Shown: positions 7,106 through 15,066 of the stretch, piece after piece | Layout: every line of letters starts with the position of its first letter | Position numbering within the stretch: the first letter of the stretch is position 1 | Source of the DNA: JAFTYR01 sp964571375 | GTDB lineage: Bacteria; Pseudomonadota; Gammaproteobacteria; Burkholderiales; Burkholderiaceae_F | Assembly: GCA_964571375.1 (NCBI GenBank) | Contig: CAZNBL010000013.1 | Location: forward strand, 1-30,078 | Direction: 5' to 3' | Length of the DNA: 30,078 nt | The notes under the pieces: generated by a model | What the model saw: the letters and a program-made list of their open reading frames with translations, nothing else | Databases searched by the model: none | What the model was told of the DNA's origin: nothing | Translations under genes and position numbers: made by a program

Positions 7106-8350
7106 TTACTGGTGCAGATGGTGAACCTTGTAACCCTTACGCTTGTTGTATTCGCAGGCAGCTGCGGTAAACACAACGTCGGTAGAGGAGTTCAGAGCGG
7201 TTTCTGTGGAGTCCTGAAGAACACCGATCACGAAACCGACAGCAACAACCTGCATGGCAACGTTCTGATCAATACCGAAGAGACCGCAGGCAAGCGGGAT
7301 CAGCAGCAGAGAACCGCCGGGAACGCCGGATGCACCGCAGGCACAGACAGAAGCGACGACAGACAGCAGAAGAGCAGTCATGATGTCGACCTGAACGCCG
7401 AGCGTATAAGCTGCGGACAGAGTCAGAACGGTAATCGTAACGGCAGCACCGGCCATATTGATAGTGGCGCCGACCGGGATAGAGACAGAGTAAACGTCTT
7501 CGTCGAGGTCGAGAGAACGGCAAAGGTTCATGTTCACCGGAATGTTAGCTGCAGAAGAACGTGTACAGAAGGCTGTCACACCGCTTTCACGCAGACAGCG
7601 CATAACCAGCGGGAACGGATTGCTGCGTGTGTAAACCCAAACCAGAGCCGGGTTAACAACCAGAGCAATGAAGAACATGCTGCCGAGCAGAACGGCCAGA
7701 AGGTGAACATAGGAAACCAGACCTTCGACACCGGTTGTAGCAACAATGCTGGAAACCAAACCGTAAATACCGATCGGAGCCATACGGATCACGAGGCGGA
7801 CCACGTATTCAACACCGAAGGAGAGGTCGGCAACGATCTTCTTGGTTTCGTCATTGGCGTGACGCAGAGCAAGACCCAAGCTGATAGCCCAAGCCAGAAT
7901 ACCGATGTAGTTGGCGTTGGCCATAGCCTTCACAGGGTTGTCGACGATGTTGAACAACAAGTGCTTGAGCACTTCGCCGATACCGCCCGGAGCGGACAGG
8001 TTGTTTTCAACGCTGACCAGAGTCAGTGTTGTCGGGAAAGCGAAGCTGGCAACTACTGCAACCAGAGCTGCAAGGAAGGTGCCGATGAGGTACAGCGTGA
8101 TAACCGGCTTGATCTTATTGCCGCTGCCGACATCGTTGTTGGCAATAGAAGCAGCAACCAAAACAAAAACCAGTACAGGTGCTACAGACTTCAGGGCGCT
8201 CACAAAGAAGCTGCCGAGAAGTTCAAGGCTCTTGGCAAACTCAGGGAAGACAAGAGCAGTGATAATACCGAGAACCAAACCGACCAAAATCTGTTTGACC
8301 AAAGATCCGTCACGAATGAGTCCTAAAAGGAACGGTACTGTTCTTTTCAT
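7106..8350 (-). CDS. sstT: Na+/serine-threonine symporter SstT
   Basis: The 414-residue inner-membrane protein belongs to the dicarboxylate/amino acid:cation symporter (DAACS) family. It imports serine and threonine with sodium. The SstT-type N-terminal part is evident, with GSFFVSALKSVAPVLVFVL at about 46-64. So are the Ser/Gly-rich re-entrant loop regions, including SSAANIPVNMNLC and the late GASGVPGGSLLLIPLA segment, and about eight membrane helices. The length is that of E. coli SstT. The ATG at 8350 is divergent from the MFS exporter gene at 8489, with an AT-rich 138-base spacer. Serine import would suit an asaccharolytic, amino-acid-using organism; that link is inference. Confidence 0.93.
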   Translation of the reverse strand: MKRTVPFLLGLIRDGSLVKQILVGLVLGIITALVFPEFAKSLELLGSFFVSALKSVAPVLVFVLVAASIANNDVGSGNKIKPVITLYLIGTFLAALVAVVASFAFPTTLTLVSVENNLSAPGGIGEVLKHLLFNIVDNPVKAMANANYIGILAWAISLGLALRHANDETKKIVADLSFGVEYVVRLVIRMAPIGIYGLVSSIVATTGVEGLVSYVHLLAVLLGSMFFIALVVNPALVWVYTRSNPFPLVMRCLRESGVTAFCTRSSAANIPVNMNLCRSLDLDEDVYSVSIPVGATINMAGAAVTITVLTLSAAYTLGVQVDIMTALLLSVVASVCACGASGVPGGSLLLIPLACGLFGIDQNVAMQVVAVGFVIGVLQDSTETALNSSTDVVFTAAACEYNKRKGYKVHHLHQ

Positions 8351-8373
8351 GATTTTTAAATATTAAGATTTTG

Positions 8374-8478
8374 TAACTCTTTTTAGTTTAACGGACGAAA
8401 GACCTTAAATCGGCATTTCTAAAGAGTTATTTAAGTATTTCTGCTTAAATTACGCATAAATTAGGTATTTTTTGCGTA
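8374..8478. promoter_or_regulatory. AT-rich divergent control region with three inverted repeats
   Basis: The sstT/MFS spacer holds three separate inverted repeats. TAACTCTTTTTAG (8374-8386) is opposed by CTAAAGAGTTA (8419-8429). TTTAAG (8430-8435) is opposed by CTTAAA (8444-8449). TACGCA (8451-8456) is opposed by TGCGTA (8473-8478). They lie where both promoters must be, so operator function is plausible. I could not fix a convincing -35/-10 pair for either gene, and the MFS gene lacks an obvious ribosome-binding site. Confidence 0.4.
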
Positions 8479-8488
8479 TTTCAGCTCT

Positions 8489-9688
8489 ATGTCTGAGAAA
8501 AAAAACATATTTTTTGTGCTGTTCTGCATCCTGCTCGACATCCTCGGAATCGGACTGATCATTCCGGTTCTCCCTCAGCTTGTCGGTGACTTAGCTCAGG
8601 ATCAGACTGCTCAGACATGGTGGCTCGGTGCAATGCTCGTGAGCTACGGAAGCATGCAGTTTCTTTTTGCTCCTCTGCTGGGAGCACTCTCCGACCGTTT
8701 CGGACGACGCCCGGTACTGCTGCTCGGTATTTTCGGACTAGGCATCATGTTCTTGGTCCCGGCTCTCTCCTCGTCTCTCCCGGTCATTCTGCTCTCGCGT
8801 GTACTCGGCGGAACATGTTCGGCCAATATCGCCGTCGCCCAGGCCTATATTGCCGACGTCACTCCGAAAGAAAAACGAGCCGAAGCGTTCGGCATGATGG
8901 GTGCCTGCTTCGGCATCGGATTTATTTTGGGACCGATGATCGGCGGCATTCTCGGTGAAACAGACGTACGCCTGCCTTTCATGCTTTCGGCAGTTCTGGC
9001 CTGCGTCAATTTCCTCTACGGCCTTTTTATCCTTCCGGAATCTCTCGCTGAATCAAACCGAAAACCGATCACACTGTCCGGATGCAACCCCCTTTCCGTC
9101 CTCGGCAACCTCCTCAAGATCAAATCCGTCGGTCTGCTTGTTGCCGTTATGGCTATTGCTTCTTTCTGCCAGTCCGTGATGCATTCGACATGGACGATCT
9201 ACACCAACATCCGCTATGACTGGACTCCGATGTCCATCGGTTTTTCTATGGTCGCAATCGGCGTAGTCAGCGTCTTCATGCAAGGCTTTGCCATGCGTCG
9301 CTTCCTTGCCCTGATGGGAGAAAGACAGCTGATTATTGCCGGTCTCCTTTCCGGTGCCGCCGCTTATGTTGCATTCGGACTCACCTATGCCGGTTGGGTG
9401 ACCTACATCATTATTTTGCTTAACTTCCTGTCGGTTGCTGTCGCCCCGACCTTAAGCGGCAAAATTTCCCGATCTGTCGCGCCGCATGAGCAAGGTGTCA
9501 CGATGGGCGCCGTTACTGCGCTCAACAGTGTCATGGGTATCCTCGCGCCGCTTATCGGTACACCTCTGCTCGTTCATACCGTTCATCAGAACGATCTCTC
9601 GATTCTTGCCGGCCTCATCTACTTCATCTGCGGCGCACTCATGCTGATCGGCAGCGCAATCGCCGCTCGTCACTTTCGACAAGAATAA
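8489..9688 (+). CDS. MFS drug exporter of the TetA (TCR/Tet) type
   Basis: The 399-residue protein has 12 predicted membrane helices. The major-facilitator motif A is present in the loop after helix 2 (GALSDRFGRRPVLL, about 65-78), and the LDILGIGLIIPVLPQL start in helix 1 is typical of Tet(A)-class tetracycline/H+ antiporters and their chromosomal relatives. The family exports drugs using the proton gradient; whether this one handles tetracycline cannot be told from the sequence. Unlike acquired tet genes it has no neighbouring tetR, no mobile element and no compositional break, so it looks like a housekeeping chromosomal exporter. It is divergent from sstT and convergent with the oxidoreductase operon. 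Confidence 0.85.
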   Translation: MSEKKNIFFVLFCILLDILGIGLIIPVLPQLVGDLAQDQTAQTWWLGAMLVSYGSMQFLFAPLLGALSDRFGRRPVLLLGIFGLGIMFLVPALSSSLPVILLSRVLGGTCSANIAVAQAYIADVTPKEKRAEAFGMMGACFGIGFILGPMIGGILGETDVRLPFMLSAVLACVNFLYGLFILPESLAESNRKPITLSGCNPLSVLGNLLKIKSVGLLVAVMAIASFCQSVMHSTWTIYTNIRYDWTPMSIGFSMVAIGVVSVFMQGFAMRRFLALMGERQLIIAGLLSGAAAYVAFGLTYAGWVTYIIILLNFLSVAVAPTLSGKISRSVAPHEQGVTMGAVTALNSVMGILAPLIGTPLLVHTVHQNDLSILAGLIYFICGALMLIGSAIAARHFRQE

Positions 9689-9693
9689 AACGC

Positions 9694-9737
9694 AAAAAAA
9701 ATACCCCGCTGACAGTTTTTACTGTCTCACGGGGTAT
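9694..9737 (-). terminator. Terminator of the 2-oxoacid oxidoreductase operon
   Basis: ATACCCCG (9701-9708) pairs with CGGGGTAT (9730-9737), and inside it GACAGT (9711-9716) pairs with ACTGTC (9721-9726). On the minus strand the stem is followed by seven T residues (complement of 9694-9700), so it ends the minus-strand operon. It may also stop plus-strand transcripts of the MFS gene, although no T-run follows in that direction. Confidence 0.8.
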
Positions 9738-9762
9738 TGTTCAGAGGAAGTCTCTTGAAGAA

Positions 9763-11388
9763 TTAAATATCTTCAGCTTCCATCTTGATAGCGCCGCACG
9801 GACATTCGGACGCACAGACGCCGCAGCCCTTACAGTAGTCGTAGTTGAAAACATACGGCACATTTTCATTGCCGGTCTTGATTACGGCATTATCAGGACA
9901 GACACCGTAGCAGTTGTCGCACTGCAGACAGTTGCCGCAAGACAGGCAGCGGCGGGCTTCGAAAAGTGCGTTCTCTTCGGTAAGACCGTGCTGAACTTCG
10001 TCGAAAGTACTCTGACGACGTGCAAGGTCAAGCAACGGACGTACTGTCTTCGGAGCATCGGCGTAGTACCAAGTGTTGAGATTGCCGAATTCAGCAATCG
10101 GCTTCTTGGCAGGGATATGCGGCTCTTCGCCCTTTAAGAAAGCGTCAATTGCACGGGCAGCCTTGTAGCCGTGACCGATAGCGACAGTAACGTTGCGTTC
10201 GCCCGGAACCATATCACCGCCGGCATAAATACCGGAGACGCCGGTAAACATGTTCTTGTCGACGATAACGGTATCGCCTTCGATATTCAGACCTTCAACC
10301 TTGGAGAGCAGTCCGAGGTCAACGCTCTGACCGAGAGCAAGAACAACGGCATCGGCTGTGACGGTTTCGAATTCACCGGTCGGCTGCGGACGGCCGTTTT
10401 CATCAAGCTTCATCTTCTCGATCTTGATTTCCTGACCTTCAGCTTCGGCAATGGTCGAAAGCCACTTTACGGATACGCCTTCTTCCAGAGCTTCTTCGAC
10501 TTCAAAATCGTGAGCCGGCATCTTTTCGCGTGTACGGCGATAGATGATGAGCGGTTCTGCACCTAGACGCTTTGCGGAGCGGGCTACGTCGATTGCGGTA
10601 TTACCGCCGCCGTAAACCACGACTCGGCGGCCGAGCAGAGGCTGTTCCTCACCTTCCATAGAGCGCAGAACGGACACGGCGTCCATCATGTGCTTGGCGT
10701 CTCCGCCCGGAATGTAAGCACGCTTGGCTTCGCTTGCACCGACAGCGAGGAATGCAGCGTCGAAACCGCCCTTCTTCATTTCTTCCTGCAGGTCGGTCAC
10801 TGTTGCGTTCAGTTCAAGTTTGACGCCGAGATCAAGAATTCTCTGGATTTCTGCATCGAGAACGACGCGCGGCAGACGATACTTCGGAATGCCGTAACGC
10901 ATCATGCCGCCGGCAAGCGGAGAGGCTTCCTTAATAGTGACCTGCCAGCCCTTCAGTGCGAGCTGATAGGCAGCAGAGAGACCGGCAGGACCGGAACCGA
11001 CAATAAGAACTTTCTTGTCGAGAACTGTTTCGGGCTTCTTGAAGGCATACGCATTTTCAATCGCGTGGTCGCCGAGGAAGCGTTCGACCGAATTGATACC
11101 GACAGATTCGTCGAGCTGACCGCGGTTACAGGCGCATTCACAGGTGTGATAGCAGACACGGCCCATACAGGCGGGCAGCGGATTGCGCTTGACGAGGTGG
11201 CGCCAAGCTTCTTCGTAGCGGCCGCTTTCAGCGTGATAGAGCCAACCCTGAATATCTTCGCCTGCCGGGCACTGATTGTTGCACGGCGGCAGCTTGTGAA
11301 CATAAACCGGACGCAGCGTACGCCAGGAACCGGTACGGTTTTCTAACGATGTACCGACATCAAGTGTGATAGCAAATGGTTTCTGCAC
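9763..11388 (-). CDS. Fused GltD-like FAD/NAD(P)H oxidoreductase and 2[4Fe-4S] ferredoxin subunit of a 2-oxoacid oxidoreductase
   Basis: The 541-residue protein has three parts. The N-terminal helical domain (about 30-115) carries cysteines C36, C40, C74, C79, C83, C85 and C87, resembling the Fe-S domain of glutamate synthase small subunit and dihydropyrimidine dehydrogenase. The middle (about 125-430) has two Rossmann dinucleotide motifs, VGSGPAGLSAA for FAD and VYGGGNTAIDVAR for NAD(P)H. The C-terminus is an eight-iron ferredoxin with C487, C490, C493 and C497P, and C519, C522, C525 and C529P. Two more cysteines (C481, C484) precede the first motif. As the last gene behind the gamma, alpha and beta subunits, it probably replaces the separate delta subunit and passes electrons to NAD(P). 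It is not a glutamate synthase: no large subunit is nearby. Confidence 0.85.
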   Translation of the reverse strand: MQKPFAITLDVGTSLENRTGSWRTLRPVYVHKLPPCNNQCPAGEDIQGWLYHAESGRYEEAWRHLVKRNPLPACMGRVCYHTCECACNRGQLDESVGINSVERFLGDHAIENAYAFKKPETVLDKKVLIVGSGPAGLSAAYQLALKGWQVTIKEASPLAGGMMRYGIPKYRLPRVVLDAEIQRILDLGVKLELNATVTDLQEEMKKGGFDAAFLAVGASEAKRAYIPGGDAKHMMDAVSVLRSMEGEEQPLLGRRVVVYGGGNTAIDVARSAKRLGAEPLIIYRRTREKMPAHDFEVEEALEEGVSVKWLSTIAEAEGQEIKIEKMKLDENGRPQPTGEFETVTADAVVLALGQSVDLGLLSKVEGLNIEGDTVIVDKNMFTGVSGIYAGGDMVPGERNVTVAIGHGYKAARAIDAFLKGEEPHIPAKKPIAEFGNLNTWYYADAPKTVRPLLDLARRQSTFDEVQHGLTEENALFEARRCLSCGNCLQCDNCYGVCPDNAVIKTGNENVPYVFNYDYCKGCGVCASECPCGAIKMEAEDI

Positions 11389-11399
11389 AATAACGCTCC

Positions 11400-12461
11400 T
11401 TAAACTCTTTCAGCTCGCTGGTCGGCCTGAACTGCCGTCGGGATAAATTCCGTATCCCCTTCTTCGAGCAGACCGAACATGCGGATATTGCGTTCTGCAA
11501 TGGCCTTGATTCTTGCCAGAGATTCCGCATCGCCCTTGGGTCCGAAAAGGTGAGCGTAGCGTTTCTGCAGCTTCATGAATTCTTCCACCGGCTGCAGTTT
11601 GCGAATCTTATTGACGTGTGTGATTTCACCGTATTCAGCTTCGAAAACCGGGAAAAGTGCAGTTTCACGGGCCAAACGGGAGAGCTTGATCGTATCGGAA
11701 GACTTTGCACCCCAGCCGAGCGGGCAGGGAACGAGCACGTGGATATAACGGGCACCGTGGAAAGTCATAGCCTTTTCAACCTTACGTTCAAGGTCTCTCA
11801 AGTCGGCAACTGTTGCGGTTGCAACGTACGGAATACCGTGAGCCATTGCGATCAGCGGAACGTTCTTACCCTGACCGAAAGCATTGCCCGGGTGCTTACC
11901 GACGATCTGAGTCGTTGCGGTACGTACTGCCGGAGGTGTTGCGGACGAGCGCTGAACACCGGTGTTCATATAGCCTTCGTTGTCGTAGCAGATGTAGAGC
12001 ACATCGTCATTGCGCTCGAACATACCGGACAGACAGCCGAAACCGATATCGGTTGTGCCGCCGTCACCGCCCTGGGCGATCACTCGGACGGCGGGCTTTC
12101 CGCTCTTGCGGGCCTTGACCTTCATTGCTGCGGCAATGCCGGTACCGACTGCTGCGGTGTTGCCGAAAAGAGAATGGAACCAGGGCAACTGCCAGCTGGT
12201 TTCCGGATACGGTGTGGAAAATACTTCGAGACAGCCGGTAGCGTTGGCAGCAACCAGACGGCCCTGGCTGGCGCGCATTGCTGCGTCCACGGCATAACGG
12301 GCGCCGAGTGCTTCACCGCAACCCTGACAGGCGCGGTGACCGGAGTTCAGGGAGTTATAGCGTTCCATGCTTGCCTGTTCGGCACGCTGTTCGGGCTGCA
12401 GAAGACGGTTGCCTACTGTGAATGTACCGGTCTGATAAAACTTAATCGTCTGTTCACTCAT
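11400..12461 (-). CDS. 2-oxoacid (pyruvate-type):acceptor oxidoreductase, beta subunit (TPP-binding)
   Basis: This 353-residue subunit binds thiamine diphosphate and the cluster nearest to it. Cysteines C45, C48 (ACQGCGEAL), C77 (ATGCLEV) and C246 (PCPLGW) match the proximal [4Fe-4S] ligands of PorB-type proteins. The TPP/Mg motif begins GDGG at 132-135 and ends near N161. The start is fixed by a perfect AAAGGAGG site six bases before the ATG at 12461; that ATG overlaps the end of the alpha gene by eight bases, implying translational coupling. About 44 residues precede the first CxxC, longer than in many archaeal PorB. The stop is 11 bases before the fused FAD/ferredoxin gene. Confidence 0.9.
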   Translation of the reverse strand: MSEQTIKFYQTGTFTVGNRLLQPEQRAEQASMERYNSLNSGHRACQGCGEALGARYAVDAAMRASQGRLVAANATGCLEVFSTPYPETSWQLPWFHSLFGNTAAVGTGIAAAMKVKARKSGKPAVRVIAQGGDGGTTDIGFGCLSGMFERNDDVLYICYDNEGYMNTGVQRSSATPPAVRTATTQIVGKHPGNAFGQGKNVPLIAMAHGIPYVATATVADLRDLERKVEKAMTFHGARYIHVLVPCPLGWGAKSSDTIKLSRLARETALFPVFEAEYGEITHVNKIRKLQPVEEFMKLQKRYAHLFGPKGDAESLARIKAIAERNIRMFGLLEEGDTEFIPTAVQADQRAERV

Positions 12462-13713
12462 GATGACCTCCTTTACGCTGCGAGGCGACATCACGGACTA
12501 CTGCTTCGGGAAGCGGACCGGTGTGACGCGCATTGCGTTCGCGGCTGAGCTGCTTTTCAACCACGTCCTTGTCTAAATCCATGAAGGTCAGATCTTCGAG
12601 TTTGCGCTCGTGACCTTCGACAAAAATCTTCTTGAGACCGGCCATCGTAATCGGGCGGCCGCCGAGACCGGCAATCACGGTAAAGAGCTTGAAGTTCATA
12701 CCCTGAGTGCTGCGGATAACGTCGTCGGTGACAACACCGCCGGTACCGACAGCAAGAGCTCGTTCAAGCACGATAACCTGCTTGGCGCCTTCGAGCGCGG
12801 CGCGCAGTTCCTTACCCGGGAACGGACGGAATGTCTTGATGCCGACGAGACCGACCGGTACGCCCTGTTCGCGCAGTTCGTCGATCGTATCTTTGGCGGT
12901 ACCGATGACGGAGCCGAGAGCGAGAACAACTGTTTCTGCGCCTTCCATACGATAGGTGCTGATCAGACCGCCGGTCTTACGGCCGACAACCTTTTCAAAT
13001 TCTTCGCTGGCCTTTTCAATCACGTCATAAGCCTGCAGGTGGTGCAGATGAGCAAGATAACGGACTTCGGTAAAGGCTTCGGGACCGACCATTGCGCCGA
13101 TAGAAACAGGATTTTCCGGATCAAGGCTCTGACGCGGATCGTACGGCGGCAGGTAAGCGTCGACCTGCTCCTGACTCGGCACATCCATTCTTTCGAATGC
13201 GTGTGTCAGGATAAAACCGTCCATGCAGACCATTACCGGCAAAGAAAGTTCTTCGGCGATACGGAAAGCCTGAATGTGCATATCCAGAGCTTCCTGGTTG
13301 TCTTCGGCAAAAATCTGAATCCAGCCGCAATCCTTCTGGCTCATGGAATCGGAGTGGTCGTTCCAGATATTGATCGGTGCACCGATAGCACGGGACGCAA
13401 CGGTCATCACGATCGGCAGACCGAGACCGGAAGCGTTGTAGACGGCTTCGGCCATGTAAAGCAGGCCTTGGGATGCTGTTGCGGTATAGGCACGTGCGCC
13501 GCCCACAGAAGCACCGATAGCCACACTCATGGCAGCAAATTCACTTTCAACGTTAACGAATTCGCAATCCTCGAGAGCGCCCTTCTTAACCATAGCGCCG
13601 AGGTTTTCAACAATATGCGTCTGCGGAGAGATGGGATAAGCACAGATCACTTCCGGCCGGCAAAGCGCTACGGCTTCAGCCACGCCCAAAGAGCCTTCGA
13701 TTTGTTTAAGCAT
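12454..13713 (-). CDS. 2-oxoacid (pyruvate-type):acceptor oxidoreductase, alpha subunit
   Basis: The 419-residue subunit forms the catalytic heart with the beta subunit. It starts with the typical GSLGVAEAVALCRPEVICAYPISPQTHIVE segment, part of the pyrimidine-binding domain I. The conserved VESEFAAMSVAIGAS and ATASQGLLYMAEAVYNASGLGLPIVM stretches follow, then domain II (about 260-390), which is transketolase C-terminal-like. Overall likeness is to PorA of pyruvate oxidoreductases rather than KorA, so pyruvate is the favoured substrate. Branched-chain or aromatic 2-oxoacids cannot be excluded. The order on the minus strand is gamma, alpha, beta, then the fused electron-transfer gene. It begins 10 bases after the gamma stop, with a GAGGA site. 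Confidence 0.88.
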   Translation of the reverse strand: MLKQIEGSLGVAEAVALCRPEVICAYPISPQTHIVENLGAMVKKGALEDCEFVNVESEFAAMSVAIGASVGGARAYTATASQGLLYMAEAVYNASGLGLPIVMTVASRAIGAPINIWNDHSDSMSQKDCGWIQIFAEDNQEALDMHIQAFRIAEELSLPVMVCMDGFILTHAFERMDVPSQEQVDAYLPPYDPRQSLDPENPVSIGAMVGPEAFTEVRYLAHLHHLQAYDVIEKASEEFEKVVGRKTGGLISTYRMEGAETVVLALGSVIGTAKDTIDELREQGVPVGLVGIKTFRPFPGKELRAALEGAKQVIVLERALAVGTGGVVTDDVIRSTQGMNFKLFTVIAGLGGRPITMAGLKKIFVEGHERKLEDLTFMDLDKDVVEKQLSRERNARHTGPLPEAVVRDVASQRKGGHHE

Positions 13714-13723
13714 CTAGGATTCC

Positions 13724-14302
13724 TCAGATTTTCAGAGACTGTTTGGCATTGATGACAAAGTTATAAGCGTCTTCGGCAACTAAAACGTTGGCCTCGGCAA
13801 CTTTGCCCTTGTAGCGTGTGCAGAATGCCTGCTGAACGCTTTCAAGCTTCAGACGGCCGGTAAGCGCGGCAAAACCGGCGAGCATGGCGGCGCCGGGCAA
13901 CGGACGGCCGATACGCTCAAGCGCATATTTGGTAGCAGGCAGGGTAATCACATGACCCTTCGGCAGACGCTCTACGAGATCGGTAAGACCGAGTTCTTCG
14001 GGAGTCTGAGAACTGTTGATCAGAACATAGGCATTTTCGGTAAGACCGGAAAATACCGGAACGGTTTCAAGCAAAGTACGGTCCTGAATCAGAACGGCAT
14101 CCGGCTCCATGATAGGTTCGCGCAAACGGATAGCGCGGTCATTAATACGGGCAAATGCTACGACAGGAGCACCTGTTCGTTCGCTGCCGAAGCTGGGGAA
14201 GGCCTGTGCATGATGTCCTTCGGTAAAGGCTGCCAGTGAGAGCATTTCAGCCGAAGTAACAACGCCTTGTCCTCCTCGACCATGTAATCGTACTTGAAAC
14301 AC
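13724..14302 (-). CDS. 2-oxoacid (pyruvate-type):acceptor oxidoreductase, gamma subunit
   Basis: The 192-residue protein is a PorG-type subunit (domain III). It opens with the family hallmark LHGRGGQGVVTSAEML, and further conserved parts include the AFPSFGSERTGAPVVAF stretch at about 34-50. The gene starts with GTG at 14302, preceded by AAGGGG nine bases upstream; no ATG lies nearby in frame, so GTG is the best start. It is the first gene of the operon and stands divergent from the DUF3455 lipoprotein gene. All four subunit functions needed for a complete complex are encoded here without interruption. Confidence 0.9.
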   Translation of the reverse strand: MFQVRLHGRGGQGVVTSAEMLSLAAFTEGHHAQAFPSFGSERTGAPVVAFARINDRAIRLREPIMEPDAVLIQDRTLLETVPVFSGLTENAYVLINSSQTPEELGLTDLVERLPKGHVITLPATKYALERIGRPLPGAAMLAGFAALTGRLKLESVQQAFCTRYKGKVAEANVLVAEDAYNFVINAKQSLKI

Positions 14303-14353
14303 GATGAGACCCCTTATAAGTAGTCTTTAGAGATTATTCTTAATTTTCTTTCG

Positions 14354-14386
14354 ATGGGCATAATACAACCCATTTCAGCAAACCAA
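14354..14386 (-). promoter_or_regulatory. Weak candidate promoter and operator of the oxidoreductase operon
   Basis: On the minus strand TTGGTT (complement of 14381-14386) and TATTAT (complement of 14360-14365) are separated by 15 bases, which is short. An inverted repeat ATGGG (14354-14358) / CCCAT (14369-14373) brackets the -10 element and could be an operator. I found no FNR-type TTGAT-N4-ATCAA site in the spacer. Confidence 0.3.
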
Positions 14387-14460
14387 GAGAATAAACTAAC
14401 CTGGTTGCGCGCGACATCCAGATTTACGTAACAACGTTTTATAGAAGCGAGGATAAACAC

Positions 14461-14985
14461 GTGATTCGCCTTACTCTTACCGCCTGTACCGCACTTCTGA
14501 CTTTGGTTTTATCCGGTTGCTCCACGCTCGGCGGAAACGGTCTCGATGAAATTACTCCCGATACCGGAGAACCTGTTCTTAAGCTTTCGGCCGAAGGCAC
14601 TCAGATTTTCCGCTGCATGGAAGATGCACGCGGACCCTATTGGCATTTCGAACAACCTCAGGCAAACCTCTTTAACGAAGAGGGAGAACGCCTCGTACGC
14701 CACAGCGGTCCGATGTTCTCATTCGACCATGTCGACGGATCGAGAATTATTGCTTCCCGTGTCGTCAAATGGGTCAAATCCGAGGATCCTGCCAAAAACA
14801 TTCCTTCTGTGCTGATGTCGGCCGTCACCGAACCCGGAGAAGGAGTCCTCGACTCAGTTACCTTTGTCCAACGTCTCAATACTGAGGGCGGAATGCCTCA
14901 GAAAGACTGTGTTTCGGAAAACGTCGGACATCTCCTGAAAGTGCCTTACAAGTCCGAATACATCTTCTGGAAGCCGATCCCCTGA
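14461..14985 (+). CDS. DUF3455-family lipoprotein
   Basis: The 174-residue precursor has a lipoprotein signal peptide with a lipobox ending LVLSGC (Cys at about 20), so the mature protein is lipid-anchored, probably periplasmic. The rest resembles the DUF3455 family: GTQIFRC, GPYWHFEQPQANLF, a HSGPMF...DGSRI block, a repeated G-V-L-x-x-V-T-F-V-Q-R element and a final TEGGMPQKDC motif. Two Cys residues in the mature part, in FRCMED and QKDCVSE, could form a disulfide, fitting a periplasmic site. The function of DUF3455 is unknown to me. The start is a GTG at 14461 with a GAGGA site nine bases upstream. Confidence 0.75.
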   Translation: MIRLTLTACTALLTLVLSGCSTLGGNGLDEITPDTGEPVLKLSAEGTQIFRCMEDARGPYWHFEQPQANLFNEEGERLVRHSGPMFSFDHVDGSRIIASRVVKWVKSEDPAKNIPSVLMSAVTEPGEGVLDSVTFVQRLNTEGGMPQKDCVSENVGHLLKVPYKSEYIFWKPIP

Positions 14986-15020
14986 CACCTTTTTAAACAG
15001 ACGGAAATTTGCATTTAGGG

Positions 15021-15026
15021 TATAAT
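15021..15026 (+). promoter_or_regulatory. Candidate -10 element of the DUF1801 gene
   Basis: TATAAT is a perfect -10 hexamer, 40 bases ahead of the start codon and in the spacer after the DUF3455 gene. The -35 region at 17 bases (around CAGACG) is poor. Confidence 0.5.
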
Positions 15027-15066
15027 CACAGGTTCTCTTAAGTTTTTGGTTTAATGGAGGATTTTA

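Noticed and set aside
7061..8326. Long plus-strand frame opposite sstT
   Set aside because: sstT is clearly coding on the minus strand. The plus-strand translation is rich in Asn, Asp and Gln with no domain, as expected of an antisense frame.
8489..9688. Acquired tetracycline-resistance gene
   Set aside because: The protein is of the TetA-like group, but there is no tetR, no insertion sequence and no change in composition; it looks like an ordinary chromosomal exporter.
9763..11388. Glutamate synthase small subunit (GltD)
   Set aside because: The FAD/NAD(P)H domain is GltD-like, but the C-terminal ferredoxin and the place behind the oxidoreductase subunits, without GltB nearby, speak against it.
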